A DNA stretch of 64,000 nucleotides from assembly GCA_025993795.1 (NCBI GenBank), contig JAMQHL010000070.1, positions 1 through 64,000 of the forward strand. The letters run 5' to 3'. Under the pieces are notes generated by a model. It worked only from the letters and a program-made list of their open reading frames with translations, ran no database searches and had not been told where the DNA came from. The position numbers were made by a program, and so were the translations under genes. This document shows, piece by piece, positions 21,922 through 32,490 of this stretch; the stretch's first letter is position 1, and every line of letters begins with the position of its first letter. The stretch comes from Planctomycetota bacterium (GTDB lineage Bacteria > Planctomycetota > UBA8742 > UBA2392).

Positions 21922-22964
21922 AGCACCGCCCGGCATGCCGCCGACACACGCTCGACAGTGATCGACTGCATGCAGCGGTGGTCGATCGGACATTCCTTCA
22001 ACTGGCAGGGCCAGGTGTAAGGCGCGCAATCCACTTGCTCACGAATAACCTCGCCCCTCTCTACGTCCGGCAGAGCCGAATAGCGCGGATCATTCGGGCC
22101 CATCACGCAGACCACCGGCACACCCAGCGCCACCGCCATATGCCGAGGGCCCGTATCGTTGGTCAGCACCAGCGAAGCCTGCTGATACATCGCCTTCAGC
22201 GTTCCCAGGTCCAGCCCCTCGTTGGTGCCGAACGAACGTCCCGCCGCCTTCTGCACACAGGCCGCTGTCTCTTCTTCGCCGGGCCCAAAACTGAGCAGGA
22301 TGCGGGCGCCCGACAGCGAGTTCACCACCTGCGCGAAGCGCTCGGCTGGCCAGAGTTTGCTGGGGCCATATGCGGCCCCTGGCGCGACAATCACCAGCGG
22401 CCCGTCGCCCGGCACTCTTTGCGCCAGTGCAGTGGCGGCATTGGCTCGCTCGGCCTCCGTCACCGGCAAGGTCGGGATAAGCGGCCCTGGCGGCACGCAG
22501 ATCACATCAAGCAGGTCCATGAAGTAGCGCCCGGTGTACTTGGGCAGGAATTTGCCTTCTGCATCATGTTCGCGCTCAAGGCCCGCATGCAGCAGAAAGC
22601 TGCGGCCTTCTTTGAAGTAGCCGACCCTGCGCTTCACCCCGCCCTGCAGGAACTGCCACGCGCTGCCAAAGCTGTTCGGCAGCAGGATCCCGAGGTCAAA
22701 GTGGCGCTGCTTCAGCAATCGCGCAAACCGCATGCCGCCCAGCAGGCCCCGGTGCTCGCCTTTGCGGTCGTAGGGAAGAATCTCACGAAACCAGGCGTTG
22801 CCATTCAGAAGCGGCTTGCCGGCGGGCAGACAGACCAGCGTCAGCCGCTCGCGCCCGTAGTGGGCCGCAAGGCGCGCAAACGCCGGCGTTGCCATCACAA
22901 GGTCGCCCAGCGCGTTCGGCGCACGAACCACTACGTTGTCAGCCTTCAACAGGTCGTCTAGCAT
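21912..22964 (-). CDS. Lipopolysaccharide heptosyltransferase-type glycosyltransferase (GT9)
   Basis: A 350-residue GT9-family protein of the ADP-heptose:LPS heptosyltransferase type. The N-terminal domain shows VVVRAPNALGDLVMATPAF. The C-terminal domain shows APGAAYGPSKLWPAERFAQV and the donor-binding stretch SLVLTNDTGPRHMAVALGVPVVCVMGPNDP. The tail includes CAPYTWPCQLKECPIDHRCM, usual in heptosyltransferase II. It would transfer a heptose to the inner core of lipopolysaccharide, implying an outer membrane. Its start is 26 bases from the divergent HEAT gene. Confidence 0.87.
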   Translation of the reverse strand: MLDDLLKADNVVVRAPNALGDLVMATPAFARLAAHYGRERLTLVCLPAGKPLLNGNAWFREILPYDRKGEHRGLLGGMRFARLLKQRHFDLGILLPNSFGSAWQFLQGGVKRRVGYFKEGRSFLLHAGLEREHDAEGKFLPKYTGRYFMDLLDVICVPPGPLIPTLPVTEAERANAATALAQRVPGDGPLVIVAPGAAYGPSKLWPAERFAQVVNSLSGARILLSFGPGEEETAACVQKAAGRSFGTNEGLDLGTLKAMYQQASLVLTNDTGPRHMAVALGVPVVCVMGPNDPRYSALPDVERGEVIREQVDCAPYTWPCQLKECPIDHRCMQSITVERVSAACRAVLQA

Positions 22965-22990
22965 CGCTAGATCATAACCACGAGGCAGCA

Positions 22991-25603
22991 GTGCGCATCA
23001 TCGAGAGAGATTTCGACAGCACCGTAGAGCGCTTCGGCGCATCACGCCGCCTGGCCACGAGGCTCACTGCGCTTGCGCGAAAGGGCCTGCTGGTCAGCGA
23101 AACCGTTCTGGAGATGGCGGTCGATGACGACGGCAAGCCCCTGCGCGACCTGCTGCTCGGCAAGAAGCTGCTCGACGCCGCTGACACTCTGGACTCCAAA
23201 GCCATGCGCAAACTGGCCAAGGGTGCCTATTTCAAAGAGAACGCGCTTGCGGTAGCTGTCCTCGGCGCACAGCGGGTCATTTGTCTTGAAGAGGAAGCCG
23301 GAGACGAGGCTTTACCGGAACAGGCGCCGACAAGCAGCCGCGAACTGGCCGTCGGTGGCGTCGGCATGCCCCCGGTGATTGGCAGAGATGAAGTCCGGCG
23401 CATGCTCGACCCCGAAGAGGTCTCGCGCCTCAAGCTCGACCTGGTCACCAGCAGCGACGCGGGGCGCAGGCTTGAAGCCGTCCGCAAGCTGTACCTGAGC
23501 GAGCTGCCACCGGACGAGAAGCTGCGCCTGTACCTGACCGCGTTGCGCGACCGCGATGCCGATGTGCGGGCCGAGACCGCCCGGGCGCTGGGAGGCTTGG
23601 GGCTGGACGGGGCGCTGACCGAGAACCTGGCCAAGGCAGCGCGCGGCGCAACGGCGGAACGCGTTGTCTCGATCACGAACCTGACCCGCGTGCTGCCGCG
23701 GCTTGATGCCCAGCAGCAGCGTCTTGGGCTTGCGCTGTTGGTTGAGTTTATCGCCACCGACGAAGAGACCGAGGTTGTCCACGCCGCCATGGGCGTGCTG
23801 TCGACGCGGATCCCGGACCTGCCGGACGCACACGGCATGGCAGCCGGGCTGCACAAAAAGCTGGTCGAGCTGCTGCAGGTGAAGCTGACCCACCACGAAG
23901 ATGCAGCCCGCAGACTTTACGGCACGCTGTTCCGCCATGAACGAGAGCACATCTCAAGCCTGCTGGCCGGAAGCATTGAAGAAGCCAGCCAGCCGGCGCT
24001 GCGTTACTTCCTGCTTTCGCTGATCACCGAACACAACTTGAGTGCCGCCGCCGCGCCTGCTGTGGTTGAGCAGCTGATTGCGGGACTGGCCGGCGGGTCA
24101 GAGCTTGACCGCAACTATCAGGCCTGCACCGCGGCCCTGTCAAGGCTTGGCGAAAAGGCGGTGGATGGCCTGATTGAGGCGCTGCGCGACACGCCCGACG
24201 CGGGCAAAGGTCGCCTCATCGACCTGCTGGGACACCTGCTGCGCGCCGGCGACCAGTCGGACTACCCGGTCAGCGCAGACTCTGCGGCGCGCATTTCGCG
24301 CGCGTGCCTTGACCTGTACGTCGAGTCAGGCCCCGAAGTCTGCACGGCGTTGCTTGAGAGCCGCTTCTTTGAACATCCGTCGCTTGATGACACTGCGCGG
24401 CAAGAGGCTGTTCATGCATTCATTGACAGCCTTCATGAGTTCCGGTTTGAGCGCCAGCTTGAGCTTGTGCAGGCGGCGCTGGTGCGCTGTGGCCACGCTG
24501 CTGTTGCGCCGCTGGCAAGGGCGATGACCGATTCGGCCCACGATGTGACACGCCTGAGTGCTGCCAAGCTGCTGCCGGAAATCGTTGCACACGACACGCA
24601 GATCACGGCCGATGAGTTGCCTGGGCTCGTGCAGAGCATGCGTGCGCTGGTCGATGCCGAGGACAGCGACTTCCCGGATCGCGGTACCCTGTACGTCGCC
24701 CTGGCCAGAATCGGCGCGCATCCGCTTACCGCGCCCCAAGCGGCCGACGAACTTGCCGCCACGCTGCGCGAACGCGTTGGCCTGAGCAGCAACGTGTATG
24801 ACATCCTTGAAGCCATGGGATGGCTCGCCGCGGGCGACAACCTGGACCGCAACGAGCGCCTTGAAATCGGCTACCTGCTGCTGACGGTGCTGAAGAAAGG
24901 CCTGCCCGGCATGTCCGGCAAGATGCGTCGCAACGCCGAGGGCGAACACGTGCTGCACTTCGGGCGCGAGACCACGGCCTACACCGACATGATCCCGCGT
25001 ATTCTTGAGGGCCTGGGACGCATGATTGCGGCACCCAAAACGCCCGACATCCTGTTCGAGGCCATCGTCGGCGATCTGACACAGCTCTGGGCCGAGATCG
25101 TGGACTACAAGCGCATCTGGGCGCCGGCGGCCACGATCACGCTGGCACGTTTGCTGGGCGACATCGCGCTGGGTCCACGCCGCAGCGACGGTGTTGCCGA
25201 CGAGTTGGCCGAGCTGTTGTCACGCAAACTGATCCTGCTGCCGGTAATGCAGGTGCTCAGCCGCCTTGCCATGGTCCAGCGTGACAGCGAGCGCATGGAC
25301 GTCATCGCACAGCGCGCCTTCAACGAACTGGCAAACCGGCTGAACCAGGAGCCGCAGCCGGAAGTCACAGAGCGTCGCCAGATTCTCGAGACGATGGCAG
25401 CGATTTCCAAGCGCACCCGAATCGGCGAGCGCGACAAGGACATTGAGCACGCCCGCAACGTGGTGATCGAAGCGGCCTTTGACGCCTTGCGCGAAAAGAT
25501 GTTCCACGCGCGGCTGATACTGGAAGACCTGTCGCGAGCCGAAGGCTTCTCGGCGCAGATGCGTGGCGAGATTTCGCGACGCCTGAAACCCGCCCAGCGC
25601 TGA
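22991..25603 (+). CDS. Large HEAT-repeat protein
   Basis: An 870-residue protein, cytoplasmic by the lack of a signal peptide. The first ~150 residues are helical (FDSTVERFGASRRLATRL...). From about 170 it is built of HEAT-type helix pairs, for example DPEEVSRLKLDLVTSSDAGRR and RDADVRAETARALGGLG, through to the C-terminus. HEAT solenoids are protein-binding scaffolds. The GTG at 22991 is chosen because an AGG stretch precedes it and upstream frame runs into the divergent heptosyltransferase gene. No catalytic motif was recognised. Confidence 0.7.
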   Translation: MRIIERDFDSTVERFGASRRLATRLTALARKGLLVSETVLEMAVDDDGKPLRDLLLGKKLLDAADTLDSKAMRKLAKGAYFKENALAVAVLGAQRVICLEEEAGDEALPEQAPTSSRELAVGGVGMPPVIGRDEVRRMLDPEEVSRLKLDLVTSSDAGRRLEAVRKLYLSELPPDEKLRLYLTALRDRDADVRAETARALGGLGLDGALTENLAKAARGATAERVVSITNLTRVLPRLDAQQQRLGLALLVEFIATDEETEVVHAAMGVLSTRIPDLPDAHGMAAGLHKKLVELLQVKLTHHEDAARRLYGTLFRHEREHISSLLAGSIEEASQPALRYFLLSLITEHNLSAAAAPAVVEQLIAGLAGGSELDRNYQACTAALSRLGEKAVDGLIEALRDTPDAGKGRLIDLLGHLLRAGDQSDYPVSADSAARISRACLDLYVESGPEVCTALLESRFFEHPSLDDTARQEAVHAFIDSLHEFRFERQLELVQAALVRCGHAAVAPLARAMTDSAHDVTRLSAAKLLPEIVAHDTQITADELPGLVQSMRALVDAEDSDFPDRGTLYVALARIGAHPLTAPQAADELAATLRERVGLSSNVYDILEAMGWLAAGDNLDRNERLEIGYLLLTVLKKGLPGMSGKMRRNAEGEHVLHFGRETTAYTDMIPRILEGLGRMIAAPKTPDILFEAIVGDLTQLWAEIVDYKRIWAPAATITLARLLGDIALGPRRSDGVADELAELLSRKLILLPVMQVLSRLAMVQRDSERMDVIAQRAFNELANRLNQEPQPEVTERRQILETMAAISKRTRIGERDKDIEHARNVVIEAAFDALREKMFHARLILEDLSRAEGFSAQMRGEISRRLKPAQR

Positions 25604-25702
25604 GTTTTGTCCACATATCCACACGCACGAATGTCAGTGAACTTTTGACAGCTGCGCTTCGCTTTGTCGCGTCGGCCGCTACCCTCTGCGCCGGAGGGAC
25701 TC

Positions 25703-26449
25703 ATGCGCGCATTTCATTACAAGCTTCTTGTCAGCGGACAACCAAGCTTCCGTACCATTCGAGACACGCTGCCCCAGATCAGCTACGAGCCGGGCAACGA
25801 ACGAGGATTTCTGCTGGCGAAGGAGAGTAACCAGAACCGCGTGAAGGGCCGCTACATCTACACGCGCGTCGGCAAGACAGTGACGATCGACCGCGAGTCT
25901 CTTGAGCCCAAGGAAGAACCGGTAGAGAGCCTGGCCGAGTGCCGCTTTGAACTAGACCAGCAGAAGGGTCTGGCCTCGGTTGAGCAGCGACGCGGCGAGC
26001 TGAACGCACTATACGAGGCGCTGGATTCCATTCCGGACGTGCACGTCGCGTTCGAAGACCTGAACCTGAACTTGGCCGAGTTGCTGGCCGAGGTACAGGG
26101 CGCCTACAAGAAGAACACGATCAAGTCGCTGCGCATCAAGGACTACCTGGCCCGTGAACACATGCTGACAAGCGCGACATTCAAGGTGATTGAGGCAACC
26201 GACGGCGAAAAGATCGCCGAGCGCTTCAGCGACCAGCTTGACGCCTTCACGCTCACCCTGAAGCTGCCCGACGGTGCCTGCGCGCTGACCGTGACCCGCA
26301 ATGGCAGCGTGCGCACCAGCGATGACGCGCCCGACGAGCTGCTGCTGTTCGTGAAAGACCTGCTTCCCCGCTTCCATGAAGCCGAGGTCGAGACCACAGA
26401 AGTCGTGGACCCCGTGGCAGCACAGCGCAAGCCCCGCCGCAAGGGCTAA
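25703..26449 (+). CDS. Hypothetical protein, two-part alpha/beta
   Basis: I do not recognise this 248-residue protein. It starts at ATG 25703 (RBS GGAGGG). The first ~75 residues are basic and beta-rich (RAFHYKLLVSGQPSFRTIRD). A helical middle of about 80-170 includes DQQKGLASVEQRRGELNALY and LRIKDYLAREHMLTSATFKV. The last third resembles a beta meander (FTLTLKLPDGACALTVTRNG) followed by FVKDLLPRFHEAEVETTEVVD and a basic end. There is no signal peptide. It converges on a zinc-ribbon gene, stops 6 bases apart. Confidence 0.62.
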   Translation: MRAFHYKLLVSGQPSFRTIRDTLPQISYEPGNERGFLLAKESNQNRVKGRYIYTRVGKTVTIDRESLEPKEEPVESLAECRFELDQQKGLASVEQRRGELNALYEALDSIPDVHVAFEDLNLNLAELLAEVQGAYKKNTIKSLRIKDYLAREHMLTSATFKVIEATDGEKIAERFSDQLDAFTLTLKLPDGACALTVTRNGSVRTSDDAPDELLLFVKDLLPRFHEAEVETTEVVDPVAAQRKPRRKG

Positions 26450-26455
26450 GCGGGC

Positions 26456-27142
26456 CTAAGGCGCGGGGCCGTCGAGAATACGTGAACAGTGCGGGCAACG
26501 CACGAACTCGGTGCGGGCCTTGGCGCGCATGATCATCTGCATGTTCAACTCGCCGCTGCAAGCTGCGCAGAAATCTGTGCTGGTGCGGACCATCGCGGTA
26601 CCGGGGTGACGCTGCGCGCTGCCGTCATAAACGCGCAACACATCCTCGGGGATATTGGCAGCAATCGCTTCACGCTGGCGGTGCAGGTCGTCGATGATTG
26701 CCTGCTTTTCGCGGGCTGTCGCCTTTGCGCCCTCGCGCTCAATGGCTGCAATCTTGCGCTGCGCCTCGATCTCGTTATCGAGCTGCTTGACCTTGGCCCG
26801 CTGCGTATCGATGTCGCCGAGCAGGCTGAGCCCGTCCATTTCCAGGGCCTCAATGGCTTCGCGATGTTTGGCCACCGCAGCCTCTGAGTCAGGCACTGAC
26901 TCAATCTGCCTGATCCGCGCATCCAGACGCTTCAGCTCTGCCTCGAGCTCGCGGTGCCTGACTTCCATCAGCTTGTACTCTGCGTCGGCGTCGCCCCGCT
27001 GCTTCATCAGCCTGTCCACGCCGCGCTCAGTGCCCGATGCGCGCATGTCTTCGCGGGCCATGAACTCGCGCGCCCGAAGGCTTGCCGCGTCCAGCGCCTG
27101 TATCTGCCACAGCAGGTCGAGGTATTCTGCGAAAGTGCTCAT
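26456..27142 (-). CDS. Coiled-coil zinc-ribbon protein
   Basis: A 228-residue protein: residues ~1-165 are a long charged helix/coiled coil (ELEAELKRLDARIRQIESV, VKQLDNEIEAQRKIAAI). A C-terminal zinc ribbon supplies four cysteines as CAACSGEL ... RCPHCSRIL. This matches the COG1579-type family, of predicted nucleic-acid or complex-assembly role. The start is the ATG at 27142. It is followed by a terminator region shared with the rpoD gene upstream on the same strand. Cytoplasmic. Confidence 0.8.
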   Translation of the reverse strand: MSTFAEYLDLLWQIQALDAASLRAREFMAREDMRASGTERGVDRLMKQRGDADAEYKLMEVRHRELEAELKRLDARIRQIESVPDSEAAVAKHREAIEALEMDGLSLLGDIDTQRAKVKQLDNEIEAQRKIAAIEREGAKATAREKQAIIDDLHRQREAIAANIPEDVLRVYDGSAQRHPGTAMVRTSTDFCAACSGELNMQMIMRAKARTEFVRCPHCSRILDGPAP

Positions 27143-27180
27143 GGCACCTTTCTAGCGGCTGAGCACCGCTGATGACAATG

Positions 27181-27204
27181 AAAAGGACCGGCGTTTGCCG
27201 GTCC
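27181..27204 (-). terminator. Rho-independent terminator after rpoD
   Basis: On the minus strand GGACCGGC pairs with GCCGGTCC (plus positions 27185-27192 and 27197-27204) around a 4-base loop and is followed by TTTT (27181-27184). It lies 20 bases after the rpoD stop and separates it from the downstream zinc-ribbon gene. Confidence 0.8.
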
Positions 27205-27223
27205 CTCTTAAGCGAACGATTCG

Positions 27224-29179
<1,956 letters not shown>

Positions 29180-29286
29180 TTCCGTCCTTGTGCCCGCTGG
29201 TCGGCCGGTTCGGCCGTCTGGTGAACCATGTCCGTCCTATCTGCTTAACGAACGGGGTTCTCAAACCCTGTCCGTTTAATGCCTGT

Positions 29287-31092
29287 TCAGGCCGTTCTGG
29301 GGCCTTTTCTGCCTTTTCTTTGACGCAACTCCGCCAGGCTTTGTCCACCGCCGATCTGTATTTCCGTGTGTTCGGCAAGGGTTTGCAGCTCTTTGACCAG
29401 TCGCGCTTCCTGTTCTGTGTCGGTGCTGGGGTTCGCACTCTGGTTCTCAGGCAAACTTACGTGTTCCAGCACTCTCTCAAGCTCGGGCCGTGCATCTGCG
29501 GGTAGCTGCGCCAGCAACGCCCCCGGGATCAACTCGCCGTGTTCTTCCCACGCGTTGAGCATTTCCCGGTACAGCGCCTGCAAACCCGGTGTGGAAAACG
29601 CGTCCGGATACACAATTTCGCCCGCTCTGGAAAGGGCGTTGGGGTGCTCAAATAACATTCTTAGCACTTCACGCTCATAGGCCTGGCGCCCAACGTTAAC
29701 GGCGTTGATCTGAGGCTTGGTGTCCGCTTTGGTCGAAACACGACTGTAGCGGGCGCGTACTTCGCCCACGGCGTGCAGCACGGCGGTTTCCCGTACGCCG
29801 TTCAGGACCCCATGAAGCTTCTTGCAGTAGTCTTCTCGAAGGCGAGTGCTTTCGATTCGGCCTATGGTCTCTGCTAACTCCTTCAACGCCTCCTCGGCCT
29901 CAACGGGGCGCGCGAAGTTGTGTCGAGTGCGCACGGCATCAAGCTTGAACTCAAATGCGTCGCGGCTCTTGTCCAGTATCGCCTGAAGGCCAGCCGGGCC
30001 CTGTGACCGCAACAGGTCAAACGGATCCTTGGCGCCCTCAACCACCGCCACCTTTGCATCGATGCCTGCTTCCAGGCACACGTTCACGCCGCGCTCGGCG
30101 GCGGTCAGGCCGGCTTCGTCGCCGTCCAGCACCAGCGTCACGCCGGCACCGTAGCGGCGCACAAGGGCAAGCTGCTCAAGCGTCAGCGCCGTGCCCAGCG
30201 GCGCCACCGCGTTGTCAAAGCCCGCTTCGTGGGCGGCGATCACGTCGGTGTAACCTTCCATGATCAGCACGCGCTCCGTGTGCTTCAGCATCTGCGACTG
30301 CGCCAGCCGGTCAATCCCGTACAGCAGCTTGGACTTGTGAAACAGCAGGCCCTCAGCGCTGTTGACGTACTTCTGGGCCTTGGCATCAGGGTCAAGCAGG
30401 CGCGCGCCGAAGCCCACAATCCGCGACTGCGCATCACGAATCGGAAACGTCACGCGACCCCGGAAAAAGTCGTACCAGCCGCGTTCGTTACGCTTGCACA
30501 GGCCCGTGGCTTCTACTGTTTCGGCGTCAAACTTCTTCAGGGCCGCGTCGGACTGGCGGTGGTACTCGTCCGGGGCAAACCCGATACCCCAGCGCTCAGC
30601 GACGTCGCCACCGAGGCCCCGCAATTCCAGGTACTGTCGCGCGGGCTCATGGCGTTCAAGGCTGGCGACAAATCCGCGCTGTGCCCACAGCATCATGTCA
30701 AGCGCCTTGGCGCGCAAGCTGCGGTCGGCTTGCGTGGGACCGCCGCCGTCAAAGCGCAGGCTGACGTTGGCGCGGTCGGCAAGCTTCTCGATCGTCTCGA
30801 CGAAATCCAGTTTCTCGTGCTTCATCACGAAGTCGATCACGCTTCCGAACTCGCCGCACCCGAAGCACTTGTAGGTCTGGCGCACGTGGTGCACGGTAAA
30901 CGACGGTGTCTTCTCGTCATGAAAGGGACAGCAAGCCCAGAACGACCCGCCCCGTTTCTGGAGCGGAAGGTAGCCTGCGATCACTTCGACGATGTCGTTG
31001 GTCCTGCGGACCTCTTCGATACTGTCGCGCGCAATTCTTCCCAACGCGGCATTCTCCGGTTCAAAAGGGTCCAACTCGGGGGGCTTGCACAT
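29287..31092 (-). CDS. dnaG: DNA primase
   Basis: A 601-residue bacterial primase. An N-terminal CHC2-type zinc finger (CCPFHDEKTPSFTV and YKCFGCGEFGSVIDFVMKHE) is followed by the primase core, and by a Toprim domain (RVLIMEGYTDVIAAHEAGFD, VTLVLDGDEAGLTAAERG). The C-terminal ~150 residues are a poorly conserved helicase-interaction region. The start at ATG 31092 begins with a non-conserved 20-residue lead before IVEVIAGYLPLQKRGG. It lies 107 bases upstream of rpoD, probably in one unit. No ribosome-binding site is obvious. Confidence 0.94.
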   Translation of the reverse strand: MCKPPELDPFEPENAALGRIARDSIEEVRRTNDIVEVIAGYLPLQKRGGSFWACCPFHDEKTPSFTVHHVRQTYKCFGCGEFGSVIDFVMKHEKLDFVETIEKLADRANVSLRFDGGGPTQADRSLRAKALDMMLWAQRGFVASLERHEPARQYLELRGLGGDVAERWGIGFAPDEYHRQSDAALKKFDAETVEATGLCKRNERGWYDFFRGRVTFPIRDAQSRIVGFGARLLDPDAKAQKYVNSAEGLLFHKSKLLYGIDRLAQSQMLKHTERVLIMEGYTDVIAAHEAGFDNAVAPLGTALTLEQLALVRRYGAGVTLVLDGDEAGLTAAERGVNVCLEAGIDAKVAVVEGAKDPFDLLRSQGPAGLQAILDKSRDAFEFKLDAVRTRHNFARPVEAEEALKELAETIGRIESTRLREDYCKKLHGVLNGVRETAVLHAVGEVRARYSRVSTKADTKPQINAVNVGRQAYEREVLRMLFEHPNALSRAGEIVYPDAFSTPGLQALYREMLNAWEEHGELIPGALLAQLPADARPELERVLEHVSLPENQSANPSTDTEQEARLVKELQTLAEHTEIQIGGGQSLAELRQRKGRKGPRTA

Positions 31093-31150
31093 GTGACCGA
31101 AAGCCGAACCCTTGACTGCCGAATTGGCAGTTCTGGAACTCTATGATGGA

Positions 31151-31179
31151 ACCGTACCACGCGAAACGAAGATCGTCAA
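31151..31179 (-). promoter_or_regulatory. Candidate sigma-70 promoter for dnaG-rpoD
   Basis: On the minus strand TTGACG (plus 31174-31179) is followed after 17 bases by TACGGT (31151-31156). The spacing is right and the -35 is good, but the -10 has only three of six consensus bases. It would start transcription about 50-60 bases before dnaG. Confidence 0.35.
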
Positions 31180-31274
31180 ACGGCACTTGACAAGAGTCTG
31201 CAGTTACCAAAGTGTGTAAACATATGATTGACAGATATTTAGCGACTATTCCAAAGACGGCTTTTGGCCTATGC

Positions 31275-31302
31275 TTGAATCGCAATCGTTCGTCCCTACA
31301 CT
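31275..31302 (+). promoter_or_regulatory. Candidate promoter for tRNA-Glu
   Basis: TTGAAT at 31275-31280, a 16-base spacer, then TACACT at 31297-31302. Transcription would start near 31309, leaving a leader of about 34 bases to the tRNA. The match is fair for sigma-70 (each box has 4 of 6 consensus bases). Confidence 0.45.
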
Positions 31303-31342
31303 GTGCCGCTCAAAACCCGACGGAGTGAAGCCATTCCGCCGC

Positions 31343-31419
31343 GCCCCTATCGTCTAGCTGGCCTAGGACGAGGCCCTCTCAAGGCCTAGACACGGGTTCG
31401 AATCCCGTTAGGGGTACCA
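31343..31419 (+). tRNA. tRNA-Glu (anticodon CUC)
   Basis: The cloverleaf is complete. The acceptor stem GCCCCTA pairs with TAGGGGT (one G-T pair). The D-arm has GTCT/GGAC. The anticodon stem AGGCC/GGCCT encloses loop CTCTCAA, giving anticodon CTC for GAG. The T-arm ACGGG/CCCGT encloses TTCGAAT. The CCA end is encoded (ACCA at 31416-31419). It lies alone between dnaG and the PLP-lyase gene and appears to be its own transcription unit. Confidence 0.96.
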
Positions 31420-31427
31420 TTCGACCT

Positions 31428-31463
31428 GCGCGGGTTGCCGTTCGGCGGCCCGCGCTTGCTTGT
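31428..31463 (+). terminator. Possible terminator after the tRNA
   Basis: GCGCGGG at 31428-31434 pairs with CCCGCGC at 31449-31455. An inner GCCG/CGGC stem extends the hairpin with a two-base mismatch. TTGCTTGT follows, only a partial U-run. The position just after the tRNA suits a terminator. Confidence 0.4.
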
Positions 31464-31518
31464 GCCGGACCGTCGCGAGGCTCCTGTTTTCCCGGTGCGC
31501 GGCCTGTAGATTGCCGGC

Positions 31519-32469
31519 ATGACCACTCTTGCAGACATCCGCGCCGCCGCCGAACGCATTGCGGGCGTGGCCCATGTTACGCCCGTGCACACTTCGCGCA
31601 GCGTGAACGAGCATGTGGGCGCCCAAGTCTACTTCAAGTGCGAGAATTTCCAGCGGGTCGGGGCCTTCAAATTTCGCGGTGCCTATAACGCGCTTTCGCA
31701 ACTTACGCCCGAGCAGCGCAAAGGCGGGGTTCTCTCCTACAGCTCGGGTAACCACGCGCAGGCGATTGCGCTTGCCGGCAAGCTGCTTGGCATTGCTACG
31801 CTGATTGTCATGCCAGACGACTCGCCCGAGATCAAGCAGCGCGCCACACGCGGCTATGGCGCTGAGATCGTGCTGTACAGCAAGCGCGAACGCACGCGCG
31901 AAGAACTGGGCGGCAAGCTCGCGCGCGAACGTGGCATGACCATCATCCCGCCCTACGACCACGCCGATATCATCGCCGGCCAGGGCACGACGGCGCTTGA
32001 GTTGCATGAACAAGTGGCAAACCTGGACGTGCTGTTGGCGCCCTGCGGCGGCGGCGGCCTGCTCAGCGGCTGCGCCGTCGCGACCAAGGCGCTGCACCCG
32101 AACTGTGAAGTGATTGGCGTAGAACCTGCGACCGCGGACGACGCCACCCGCAGCTTCAAGAAGGGCGAATTGCAGACCGTGCTGAACCCGCCCACGATTG
32201 CCGATGGCGCGCGCACGCCGTCGCTGGGTGAGCTGACATTCCCGCTGCTGCTGGAGTACGTTGACGAGATGGTGACCGTGCCCGACACCAGCATCGTGGC
32301 TGCAATGCGTTATCTGTGGGAGCGCATGAAACTGGTCGTTGAACCGACCGGAGCGCTGGCCTATGCCGCAATCCACAGCAGCAGGCTGAAGCGCAAGGGC
32401 AAGCGCATCGGGGTCATCATCAGCGGCGGCAACGTGGACGTGGCAGGTGTAGCGAAACTGTTTGTCTGA
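31519..32469 (+). CDS. PLP-dependent threonine dehydratase-type lyase
   Basis: A 316-residue fold-type II PLP enzyme. The PLP lysine is in FKFRGAYNAL (motif GAFKFRGA). The glycine-rich phosphate loop is APCGGGGLLSGCAVA. It has SSGNHAQAIALAG after the lysine and ends without an ACT regulatory domain, so it resembles catabolic threonine/serine ammonia-lyase or serine racemase types. The reaction is dehydration/deamination of a hydroxy amino acid to a keto acid; whether it also racemises is undetermined. The start ATG at 31519 is consistent with its conserved N-terminus. The downstream kinase gene is convergent. Confidence 0.88.
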   Translation: MTTLADIRAAAERIAGVAHVTPVHTSRSVNEHVGAQVYFKCENFQRVGAFKFRGAYNALSQLTPEQRKGGVLSYSSGNHAQAIALAGKLLGIATLIVMPDDSPEIKQRATRGYGAEIVLYSKRERTREELGGKLARERGMTIIPPYDHADIIAGQGTTALELHEQVANLDVLLAPCGGGGLLSGCAVATKALHPNCEVIGVEPATADDATRSFKKGELQTVLNPPTIADGARTPSLGELTFPLLLEYVDEMVTVPDTSIVAAMRYLWERMKLVVEPTGALAYAAIHSSRLKRKGKRIGVIISGGNVDVAGVAKLFV

Positions 32470-32490
32470 GACGTTCCAAGCGAAGAGCGC

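Noticed and set aside
25612..25625. DnaA-box-like TATCCACA
   Set aside because: Only one copy is present, in a gap of about 100 bases, with no cluster of boxes and no dnaA or dnaN nearby. It does not support an origin.
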